This document shows positions 7,504-15,076 of a stretch of DNA of 35,144 nucleotides, in pieces. This DNA is from Prolixibacteraceae bacterium. Lineage in GTDB: Bacteria > Bacteroidota > Bacteroidia > Bacteroidales > Prolixibacteraceae. Both the position numbers and the translations under genes were made by a program. Numbering within the stretch: the stretch's first letter is position 1; the number at the start of each line of letters is the position of its first letter. The stretch covers positions 1 to 35,144 of the forward strand of contig JANXYV010000107.1 of assembly GCA_025355875.1 (NCBI GenBank), written 5' to 3'. Under the pieces are notes generated by a model. That model was not told the DNA's origin. It searched no databases and saw only the letters and a program-made list of their open reading frames with translations.

Positions 7504-8211
7504 ATGAAACTTCTGCTGATCAGTAATTCTACGATGCCGGGCGAATCCTATCTGGATTATCCGAAGCATGAAATCAAAAAATTTATAGGCAATCAGCCGA
7601 TCAGGGCATTGTTTATTCCTTATGCTGCAGTTACTTTTTCGTTCGACCTTTACGAACAAAAAGTAGCCGAACGCTTTGCTGAACTTGGCTTTCAGGTTAA
7701 AAGTATCCATCATTTCAACGATCCGGTACAAGCTGTAAACGAGGCTGAAGTTATTGTCGTGGGTGGTGGAAATACCTGGCAGCTCGTCCGTATGCTGCAC
7801 GATAACAAGCTGATGAGGTCAATCTATGAAAAAGTTTTGGGCGGAACTCCCTACATAGGCTGGAGCGCCGGATCGAATGTGGCCTGCCCCACTTTACGAA
7901 CCACCAACGATATGCCTGTCATCGATCCAAAAGGATTTGATACGATCGGTCTGGTGCCATTTCAAATTAATCCACATTACCTTGATGCCAATCCTGAAGG
8001 TCATGGCGGCGAAACCCGTGAACAGCGCATCGAAGAATTTCTGGAAATCAATCCGGAAGTGTATGTTGTTGGTTTACGGGAAGGAACCATGCTACGGATG
8101 GACGATCACAAAATCAGGCTGATAGGGGCCCGGACTGCCCGGATATTCAGGAAAGGAAATGCTCCGCTGGAGCTCAGTAGGGACGAGGACTTTAGCTTCC
8201 TGACGAAGTAA
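7504..8211 (+). CDS. pepE: Peptidase E (alpha-aspartyl dipeptidase, S51)
   Basis: A 235-aa cytosolic dipeptidase that cleaves N-terminal Asp-X dipeptides. The ATG at 7504 (MKLLLISNST) is chosen over an in-frame TTG at 7495. The nucleophile elbow GWSAGSN places Ser at 121, and D136 (NDMP) and H158 (NPHY) fall one residue from the Ser120/Asp135/His157 triad of Salmonella PepE. The family motifs VVGGGNTW (85-92) and INPHY are intact. The length matches the family. The gene appears monocistronic, with a hairpin upstream and a new promoter region before the DUF362 genes. Confidence 0.95.
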   Translation: MKLLLISNSTMPGESYLDYPKHEIKKFIGNQPIRALFIPYAAVTFSFDLYEQKVAERFAELGFQVKSIHHFNDPVQAVNEAEVIVVGGGNTWQLVRMLHDNKLMRSIYEKVLGGTPYIGWSAGSNVACPTLRTTNDMPVIDPKGFDTIGLVPFQINPHYLDANPEGHGGETREQRIEEFLEINPEVYVVGLREGTMLRMDDHKIRLIGARTARIFRKGNAPLELSRDEDFSFLTK

Positions 8212-8264
8212 TATACGATTCAAATTAATTCTACCATAAGCCTGATTTCTAGCTACAGAATGAA

Positions 8265-8272
8265 TATATTTG
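8265..8272 (+). promoter_or_regulatory. Candidate -7 box for the DUF362 gene block
   Basis: TATATTTG matches TAnnTTTG and lies about 105 bases before the ATG at 8377, inside the 165-base gap after peptidase E. The -33 element is not clear. Confidence 0.35.
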
Positions 8273-8376
8273 ACGGTTTTTATTTCATTTAAAAGCTGAG
8301 TATGATTCACGAAGGAACATTCTCAAGCTGATTAACTGATGGATGAAAGAATTGAAACTATCTAAAACCCGGCAAC

Positions 8377-10254
8377 ATGAATTACAAATTAAAAAAATAT
8401 TTTGGGCCGATAAGTCACACCAAAGTGGCATTCTTCCTGTTAGGCATTGCCTCAACGATCTGGTTTTTAGTGCGTGTGATCCCCAAACCAAGCCGGTCGA
8501 CTTATCCGTGCATGAGGGCATCAGCGCCGTTTATGTCGGCATTTGTGATCTACCTGATCGGATTGGCCTCCACCATTTATGTATTTAAGAGAAAGAAAGG
8601 TAGACTCATTCTCAAAGGAGTGCTTGGGATTGTATTTGTGGTTTCTTTGCTGTTTTCTTTCCGGAGTTCAACACCCGAGAATCAGTTATTAAAGAACGAT
8701 TCTTCCTATTTAACAGCAAATGCTCCTATCGGGATTGCAAAAGGTATTTTTCCCGGCCGTGTGGTTTGGGAAATGGATAAAGCTGCAACCAACGAAAATT
8801 GCACCAATAAAACGGGTAATTTTTGGTTTATGAATCAAAATACAAATCAGGTTGCAGTTGAAAAAATGCTTGCCGATGGAATTAAAAAAGTCTCCGGAGA
8901 AAACACTTCGGCCAAAGCCTGGGATGCGATTTTTAAATACTTTAACAGCAATCATAACAAAGGTTCAGTTGGATATACAAGTGGCGAAAAAATAGTTGTA
9001 AAAATTAATTGTACCACTCTGGGCAGTGGAGGCCGAAAGCTCAACCAGCAATTGAATGCAACTCCGCAGCTTGCCATGGCATTGTTGGAACAGCTTATCG
9101 ACACCTTGAAAATTGCCCAGGCGAATATCACTTTTGGAGATCCATACCGGGGCATGCCCGACGAAATATATACACCTTGCCACACCAAATACCCAGGCGT
9201 TCATTTTATTGAAGGCATGGGCACCAATGGTCGGGAGCAGACCAAGCTTTCGAAGGATAACGTGTTTTTTACCAGTGATGATTCATTTCAGTCGAGACTT
9301 CCGCAAGCTTATCTTGATGCGGCCTATTTAATTAATATGCCGAGTCTGAAAACGCACAATTCGGCTGGAGTTACCATTGCTGCAAAGAACCATCAAGGCT
9401 CTGTGATTGCGGCCGATCAAAATCCAAACACTCAATCCATGATAAATTACCTGCACTACGATTATCCGGTGGATGGCGGTCCTGAAAACCAGGTGATGGG
9501 AATTTACCGGCATATTGTCGATTACATGGCCCATAAATATCTAGGTGGCAATACTTTGATTTATATTGTGGATGGATTGTGGAGCGGAAGAAATTGGGAT
9601 GGTGTGGTTGAGAAATGGAAAATGCCACCATTCAGTAACGATTGGACTTCCTCCCTTTTCCTGTCTCAGGATCCGGTGGCAATCGAATCGGTTGGTTTCG
9701 ATTTCTTGTATAATGAATACAAGGATTATCCTGCAGCGCATGGAAATGTAAACTATCCTTTGGTAAATGGCGTTCAGGATTATATCTATCAGGCTGCAGA
9801 CCCTGCCAATTGGGCTGCCGGAATTCAATATGACCCAAGTTCTGCAGACCATAGTTCACCGGTGGGCTCATTGGGAGTTGAGGAACACTGGAACAATTCT
9901 ACTGACAAGCAATATTCCCGGAATCTGGGCACCGGAAACGGAATTGAACTGGTTTATAAATCAGGTGTAACTGGTACAAATACACTGGTTCAGGAAGATG
10001 GTTTTAAAGCGTACCCAAATCCATTTAACCAAAGTCTTCGCATTGAAGCAGCCAATAATCAGTCGTTAAACCTGAATATTTTTAATATAAACGGGCAGCT
10101 TGTTTATAAAACGGTAATGAATAAGACGTATCTCTGGAATGGGACTTCGCAAGATGGGTCAACATTGCCAAAGGGAATCTACCTGGTTAAGCTAAATGAC
10201 AAAACTTCCGGGAAATTAGTATGGACCGAAGAAATAATCTATAACAAATATTAA
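8377..10254 (+). CDS. DUF362 protein with N-terminal membrane segments and T9SS sorting domain (copy 1)
   Basis: A 625-aa protein. Three hydrophobic segments (about residues 16-34, 49-69, 79-95) flank a conserved VIPKPSRSTYPCMRASAP motif (34-51). The DUF362 region follows (about 120-500), including GIFPGRVVWE (123-132), INMPSLKTHNSAG (319-331) and IVDGLWSG (397-404). Residues 543-625 (YPNPF ... LNIFNINGQLVYKT ... LPKGIYLVKL) are a type A T9SS C-terminal sorting domain. DUF362 has no established reaction; conserved Lys/His/Cys residues suggest metal or cofactor binding, but this is speculation. It is followed 10 bases later by a close paralog, so the pair is a tandem duplication. A polytopic N-terminus together with an outer-membrane secretion signal is hard to reconcile. 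Confidence 0.85.
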   Translation: MNYKLKKYFGPISHTKVAFFLLGIASTIWFLVRVIPKPSRSTYPCMRASAPFMSAFVIYLIGLASTIYVFKRKKGRLILKGVLGIVFVVSLLFSFRSSTPENQLLKNDSSYLTANAPIGIAKGIFPGRVVWEMDKAATNENCTNKTGNFWFMNQNTNQVAVEKMLADGIKKVSGENTSAKAWDAIFKYFNSNHNKGSVGYTSGEKIVVKINCTTLGSGGRKLNQQLNATPQLAMALLEQLIDTLKIAQANITFGDPYRGMPDEIYTPCHTKYPGVHFIEGMGTNGREQTKLSKDNVFFTSDDSFQSRLPQAYLDAAYLINMPSLKTHNSAGVTIAAKNHQGSVIAADQNPNTQSMINYLHYDYPVDGGPENQVMGIYRHIVDYMAHKYLGGNTLIYIVDGLWSGRNWDGVVEKWKMPPFSNDWTSSLFLSQDPVAIESVGFDFLYNEYKDYPAAHGNVNYPLVNGVQDYIYQAADPANWAAGIQYDPSSADHSSPVGSLGVEEHWNNSTDKQYSRNLGTGNGIELVYKSGVTGTNTLVQEDGFKAYPNPFNQSLRIEAANNQSLNLNIFNINGQLVYKTVMNKTYLWNGTSQDGSTLPKGIYLVKLNDKTSGKLVWTEEIIYNKY

Positions 10255-10264
10255 ACCTACTACC

Positions 10265-12214
10265 ATGATTGAACGAATTAAAACATTTTTCAAATCGATA
10301 AGCCAAACCAAATTAGCGTTCCTTGTTTTAGGAATTGGGTCGACTGTTTGGTTTCTGTTCCGGGTGATTCCCAAACCATCACGTGCAGGTTATCCTTGCA
10401 TGAAAGCTGCCGCTCCGATTATGTCGGGTTTTGTGGTTTACCTTCTGGCATTGGGTGGTTCAGCCATGTTGTTCAAAAGGACATTCGCCAAGTTGAAACA
10501 AGCCCGCTATCTGGCGGCTTCTGTGGCATTTATTGGCTTTCTTGCGGTAGTTATCGTATTCAATTATAACGACGCGAAGCAATCTTTTGCAACTGCAAAT
10601 TTGGTAAACAGCGATCTGCCTGATGGTCCCAACAATCCGATGGGAGTTGGACAGGGAATCTTTCCGGGACGGGTAATCTGGGAATGGAACAAGGCTGCAA
10701 CCAATGAAAAATGCGCAAATACAAAACTTACCGATTGTTTTTTTATGGCTAAAAACAACAATCAGGATACCATTAACAAGATGGCTAACAATACAATCAA
10801 AAAGCTCTCAGGTAAAAAAACAGTGAAAGAGGGCTGGGATGCGATTTTTAGGAATTTCAACAACAAAAAATTGGGTACCCCTTCAGGATATGTTGCCGGT
10901 GAAACGATTTTTATCAAGGTAAATAATGGCCAGGCCGGCTGGGCGATCAATACAACTACTTTAGCATCAGGAAACACAACACTTCCGATTGCGGAGACCA
11001 CTCCGGCGACTGTTTTAGCTTTTGTGACCCAGTTGGTTGATTCCTGTGGAGTGCCTCAGGATAAAATTTATATCGGTGAGCCCATGACACACCTGTTCGA
11101 TCACATGTACAATCCAATACATGCCAAATACCCAAATATAAAATACCTCGACAAGGAAAGCAGATACACTAGCCTTGGAAGAACGACTATTTCGGGATGG
11201 CATGCCAATGCAATCTATTACTCTGATGGCGGCAGTGATATGCCGAATGCAATCTCCGATGCGATCTGCAACGAAATGTACAATGCTAATTATATGATCA
11301 ACATTGCCGCATTGAAAGCTCATGCAAGGGGTGGGGTTACGCTTTGTGCCAAACTTCATTTTGGTTCGCATGGTCTGCACAATGGCAAATGGGATTCATA
11401 TCACTTGCATGATGGACTGATCGCAACGGTTGACAATGATGTTTTGGATCAAGGTGTGCGAGGCAACTACGGGATGTATAGGGTTTTAACCGACATTATT
11501 GGGCATGAAAAACTAGGCCGGAATACCGTTCTCTTTGTGGTTGACGGTTTATGGGGAGGTATTGAAGCCACTGATATTGGTGTCAAATGGCAAACAGCGC
11601 CATTCAGCAATGATTGGCCAAATTCGCTATTTGTTTCACAGGACGAAGTTGCAGTTGAATCGGTTTGCATCGATTTTCTCCGTGCCGAAGCAAAAGCCAA
11701 TATTGCGTTTAGAAACAGGCCTTTCTTTCCTGCAGTTGACGATTATTTGCACCAGGCAGCCGATAAAAAGAACTGGGCCAAAGGAATTGTCTACGATCCG
11801 GAAGGCGACGGAACCGAAATGCCAGCCAGTTTAGGCGTTCATGAACATTGGAACAATGCCACCGATAAACAGTACACCAAAAACCTGGGAACCGGAAACG
11901 GAATTGAACTGATCTCATACAAATCAGCTTATACGAGTACTCGGCCTATCGTGCAGAATGTCGGGTTCAAATCGTTCCCAAATCCATTTACCGAAAGTAT
12001 CCGGATTGAGGCAGCCTCTGAAAAACTTTTAAGCCTGAATATTTACAATGGATCGGGTCAGCTGGTTTTTAACACAGTAATGACCAAAAGCTATAACTGG
12101 AGCGGAGTTTCGCAGAACGGAGCGGCTCTGCCCAAGGGAATGTACCTGATCAAAGTTTCCGAAAAGGTTTCAGGTCAGGTGATGGGCACTGAAAAAGTAA
12201 TGTGTAACCGATAA
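10265..12214 (+). CDS. DUF362 protein with N-terminal membrane segments and T9SS sorting domain (copy 2)
   Basis: A 649-aa paralog of the preceding gene with the same layout: hydrophobic segments at about 16-34, 49-70 and 83-99, the VIPKPSRAGYPCMKAAAP motif, GIFPGRVIWE (131-140), a DUF362 region with MINIAALKAHARGG (344-357) and VVDGLWGG (425-432), and HWNNATDKQYTKNLGTGNG near 528-546. A T9SS type A domain runs from about 567 to the end (SFPNPF ... LPKGMYLIKV). The loop after the KAH motif is longer and His-rich (KLHFGSHGLHNGKWDSYHLHDG), differing from KNHQGS in copy 1, so the two copies may have different substrates. The short gap and shared strand indicate one operon with copy 1 and the propeller lipoprotein. 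Confidence 0.85.
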   Translation: MIERIKTFFKSISQTKLAFLVLGIGSTVWFLFRVIPKPSRAGYPCMKAAAPIMSGFVVYLLALGGSAMLFKRTFAKLKQARYLAASVAFIGFLAVVIVFNYNDAKQSFATANLVNSDLPDGPNNPMGVGQGIFPGRVIWEWNKAATNEKCANTKLTDCFFMAKNNNQDTINKMANNTIKKLSGKKTVKEGWDAIFRNFNNKKLGTPSGYVAGETIFIKVNNGQAGWAINTTTLASGNTTLPIAETTPATVLAFVTQLVDSCGVPQDKIYIGEPMTHLFDHMYNPIHAKYPNIKYLDKESRYTSLGRTTISGWHANAIYYSDGGSDMPNAISDAICNEMYNANYMINIAALKAHARGGVTLCAKLHFGSHGLHNGKWDSYHLHDGLIATVDNDVLDQGVRGNYGMYRVLTDIIGHEKLGRNTVLFVVDGLWGGIEATDIGVKWQTAPFSNDWPNSLFVSQDEVAVESVCIDFLRAEAKANIAFRNRPFFPAVDDYLHQAADKKNWAKGIVYDPEGDGTEMPASLGVHEHWNNATDKQYTKNLGTGNGIELISYKSAYTSTRPIVQNVGFKSFPNPFTESIRIEAASEKLLSLNIYNGSGQLVFNTVMTKSYNWSGVSQNGAALPKGMYLIKVSEKVSGQVMGTEKVMCNR

Positions 12215-12236
12215 TTCAGTTTTTTTCAAACGCTTT

Positions 12237-13253
12237 ATGAAAAATTCAAAACAGTTCATTCTCATCCTGTTAATCGCAGTAGTCGTCAATTTGTCAAGCT
12301 GTAAAAAAGATCCACCACCGGTTGAACAGCCTTTTGTCATGCCGTCGGAAGTAATTCATAAAATTATCGTCGATAAGCAAGGGATAAAATGGTTTGCCAC
12401 CGAAAAGGGAATTGTAAGTTACGATGGGGTCAAATGGACAACTTATTCAGATGACAAAAACCTGAGCAACGGCCCAATTGCCGATTTGGCATTTGATCTG
12501 GCCTCAGGAATAAAGCTTTTATGGAGCGCCAGTCAGATCGGACTAAATTCGTATGAATTCGGGGCTACGGCTATCTCGTTCGTGAATTACAGCACAAAGA
12601 ATTCGGGAATTTTAGCCGACACAGTTACAGCGGTTGGAATTGATGCTGTCAATGTCAAATATGTTGGCACATCAAAAGGGATGTCTATCCTGAAAGCCGG
12701 TAAATGGGACAAATACCTTGGTCGCAAAAACGAGGAAATCCTGGCAAGATTCAGGATTAGTTCAGTTTCTACTACTACTGACGGGTATGTTTATGCAAGT
12801 ACCCGTGGTGGCGGTGTGTCGAGGTTCAAATATACCGATGCAATTTCAGGGGCAACAACCTTTAATAAGCCGTGGGCCTGGGGTTTACCTTCGGATACTG
12901 TTTATACTGTTTATACTGATGGGATTGCACAATGGTATGGAACTAAAGGCGGAATAGCTTACCACTCCACCGAATCTACCAAAACGGACTGGAAAACATA
13001 TACCCGGTCCGACAAGCTTATCTGCGACAGCGTATATGCCATAGCCAAAGATCTTTCAGGAAACATGTGGTTTGGAACCCAACTTGGCGTGAGCATGATG
13101 AAAGATAGTGTGACCTGGACCAGTTATACAACCAAAGAAGGCCTGGTTTCGAATAAAGTGAACACGATTGCTACCGATTTGGATGGCTCACTTTGGTTTG
13201 GTACCGATCAGGGAATTTCACATTTCGTGAACAATAAATGGGAGAAATATTAG
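12237..13253 (+). CDS. Lipoprotein with two-component-regulator-type beta-propeller repeats
   Basis: A 338-aa protein with a lipoprotein signal (residues 1-21) and lipobox LSSC, lipidated Cys at 22. The rest consists of repeats of the form W-F-A/G-T-x-x-G-(I/V)-S-x-(Y/F), for example IKWFATEKGIVSYD, NMWFGTQLGVSMM and SLWFGTDQGISHF, alternating with N-K-V-N-T-I-A-T-D linkers. These are the repeats found in the periplasmic sensor of hybrid two-component systems, but no kinase or transmembrane output follows. It is likely a surface or periplasmic propeller that binds a ligand or partner. It sits 22 bases after DUF362 copy 2, and the surface-secretion context suggests a scaffold role (inference). 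Confidence 0.85.
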   Translation: MKNSKQFILILLIAVVVNLSSCKKDPPPVEQPFVMPSEVIHKIIVDKQGIKWFATEKGIVSYDGVKWTTYSDDKNLSNGPIADLAFDLASGIKLLWSASQIGLNSYEFGATAISFVNYSTKNSGILADTVTAVGIDAVNVKYVGTSKGMSILKAGKWDKYLGRKNEEILARFRISSVSTTTDGYVYASTRGGGVSRFKYTDAISGATTFNKPWAWGLPSDTVYTVYTDGIAQWYGTKGGIAYHSTESTKTDWKTYTRSDKLICDSVYAIAKDLSGNMWFGTQLGVSMMKDSVTWTSYTTKEGLVSNKVNTIATDLDGSLWFGTDQGISHFVNNKWEKY

Positions 13254-13296
13254 GGGCAATCCATCCTCCTTCATTTGATTGACACTTACTCAATCC

Positions 13297-13342
13297 AAAC
13301 CCGGAATCAAAGCGTAACAATCGTTGCTTTGGTTCCGGGTTT
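13297..13342. terminator. Bidirectional stem-loop between convergent genes
   Basis: AAACCCGGAATCAAAGC pairs with GCTTTGGTTCCGGGTTT across a 12-base loop, a 17-bp stem with one G-U pair, between the convergent propeller lipoprotein and FAS1 genes. Short T-runs occur on either side, so it probably ends transcription in both directions. Confidence 0.7.
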
Positions 13343-13347
13343 CTATC

Positions 13348-13382
13348 TGGGAAAAGGATTCATTTTTGGGAACCCTTTCCCA
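13348..13382. terminator. Second, imperfect stem-loop between convergent genes
   Basis: TGGGAAAAGGATTC can pair imperfectly with GGAACCCTTTCCCA across a 7-base loop, with two mismatches. It lies just after the FAS1 gene stop codon when read on the minus strand. It may back up the neighbouring terminator. Confidence 0.4.
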
Positions 13383-13406
13383 ATGTTTCGGAAGTTTAGG
13401 CGTTCC

Positions 13407-14924
13407 CTATTTGATTGGCGTAAATACTACGGTATCCCAGAAAACAACTCCCCAACCCGTACAAACTAATTTGACTCTGTGAGGTTCTGTTTTAGTCCAG
13501 GTTACTTCGCCAAAGTCCATCTTGGTCGATGATAATCGGGCATTGATATTAGCAGCGGCTCTTACATCGTCAACATAAACATCAAAGATAGGCAGGTCAT
13601 CCCCCCCAGTCCAGATATTGGCACTTACGGCATAGTGTCCTTTCATCACCTTTTCAGTAGTAATTTCCAGAGTCCAGAATCCTAACATCGACAAACAGTC
13701 GTTGTGCAAAATAGGAGTCCTACCATTGTTTACCTTATAGTAATACAGCAAGTAATCGCCTTTCCATTTGATGTTTTTAAAAGTAGTTTGCCCTTCTGCC
13801 CCAGACCACTTCATGTAGTATTTACCAATGTAATCTCCCTGCTGAATATCGAAATAATCCGTAGTTTCCTGGGTAAATACACCTGGTTCTGGTTCGATAA
13901 CAGGAAGCAAGCCATTTATTACGTGAATTGCTCCGTTTTTTGCAGGAGTATTTGATTGTGGGATATAAAAGCCAGTGTACTTTTTGGTTTTACTTATATA
14001 ATTGATTTTGTAGTCAGTATCGATCGTCATCAAGACATTGTTATCGTGCGACAGAATCGGGTATAACTGTGAATTCAGATCAGAGAGGTAATGGGTTCCG
14101 TTGAGGCAATGATATTCCATGTAGCGGTAAAACTGATTATTCAGAAAGGTGGTGCTGTCAGGATTTGCACCAGTCCATTTAATCAGATCTGCTACGTTAT
14201 TGATTCCATATCGATTAAAGAGTGTGTCAGGAATAGCAAGTATGGTAAACCGGGTGCGGGCAGTACGCTTTCCATAAGGAAAAGAGATAAGCTGCAAAGT
14301 ATCTTTAATTCCAGAAGCTTTCAACCCATCTGAAAATATTTTAAAGGATGGATTCTCCGATATCATTGTGTAAAGATCCTTCGTAATTGGGTCAAGAACA
14401 TGATCAATCACATGTGCATATCCATTGGCCAGGCGAACATCACGGTTGATGATCTTCGAATATTTATTCAAAACAATATCGGCTCCATCGAATTCAGTCA
14501 CGATGTAATCGCCAATTGCATTGGTATCGCGTAGTGCGCCAAGTCCGATATCTCCGGTAGAAATTTCGTTGGTCACCAGGTGGTTTCGAACCAGGATATT
14601 AAGAGATTTCATATCAAAATCAGTCAGTGCAGTTTTGCCTTTTTCCTTATAGTAAGCAAACATAGCATCGTTGTTGGGAAGCATAATGGTGTAAGGTCCC
14701 CTGATTCCCAACAAAGGTTCGAGCCCGGTCATTTCAACCAGTTTTGCAAACTCCGAGAATTCAGGTTTACTTTTGATGTAATCGCTGGCAACTTGTTCAG
14801 TTGACTTGACATTCCACAATGTAGGCTGCTGCGTACAAAAACTGAACAATAGACTTGTAAAAACCATAAAAAGAATTGCAGCCTGGTATTTTCTTGTGAT
14901 TTTGAAAATAGAATAAAGATTCAT
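13407..14924 (-). CDS. Putative lipoprotein with two fasciclin (FAS1) domains and a C-terminal beta-sandwich region
   Basis: A 505-aa protein with an N-terminal hydrophobic signal ending LFSFC (C30), a loose lipobox of a kind tolerated in Bacteroidota. FAS1 domain 1 (about 45-185) shows FAKLVEMTGLEPLL, GPYTIMLPNNDAMF and VRNHLV. FAS1 domain 2 (about 190-345) shows TRFTILAIPDTLF, MEYHCLNGTHYLSDL and GAIHVINGLLPVIEP. The last 150 residues have no clear family but are rich in Trp, Tyr and alternating beta strands. FAS1 domains usually mediate adhesion or protein-protein contact. The gene is last in the minus-strand carbohydrate cluster but is separated by 152 bases with its own candidate promoter, so it may be independent. 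Confidence 0.85.
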   Translation of the reverse strand: MNLYSIFKITRKYQAAILFMVFTSLLFSFCTQQPTLWNVKSTEQVASDYIKSKPEFSEFAKLVEMTGLEPLLGIRGPYTIMLPNNDAMFAYYKEKGKTALTDFDMKSLNILVRNHLVTNEISTGDIGLGALRDTNAIGDYIVTEFDGADIVLNKYSKIINRDVRLANGYAHVIDHVLDPITKDLYTMISENPSFKIFSDGLKASGIKDTLQLISFPYGKRTARTRFTILAIPDTLFNRYGINNVADLIKWTGANPDSTTFLNNQFYRYMEYHCLNGTHYLSDLNSQLYPILSHDNNVLMTIDTDYKINYISKTKKYTGFYIPQSNTPAKNGAIHVINGLLPVIEPEPGVFTQETTDYFDIQQGDYIGKYYMKWSGAEGQTTFKNIKWKGDYLLYYYKVNNGRTPILHNDCLSMLGFWTLEITTEKVMKGHYAVSANIWTGGDDLPIFDVYVDDVRAAANINARLSSTKMDFGEVTWTKTEPHRVKLVCTGWGVVFWDTVVFTPIK

Positions 14925-14968
14925 GATTTATTTATTGCTAGTTAGAGTAAATTTGAAATCCTGAAATG

Positions 14969-14976
14969 CAAAAATA
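14969..14976 (-). promoter_or_regulatory. Candidate -7 box for the FAS1 gene
   Basis: On the minus strand this reads TATTTTTG, matching TAnnTTTG, about 45 bases before the start codon at 14924. A TTTG lies upstream but closer than the usual spacing. Confidence 0.35.
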
Positions 14977-15076
14977 GTCCGGCAGGGACAAATATTCTGC
15001 GAAGATAGTGTTTGTTTGTATGTGTTACGAATTCATGGCTTAAAAAATTGGAAAATGTCCCGAAGGAACAGACCAT

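Noticed and set aside
8285-8588. Short frames on both strands around the start of DUF362 copy 1
   Set aside because: They overlap the well-supported DUF362 start and membrane segments in other frames.
8377-12214. Possibility that the two DUF362 genes are one gene split by a frameshift
   Set aside because: Each has a full N-terminus, DUF362 region and its own C-terminal sorting domain, so this is a duplication.
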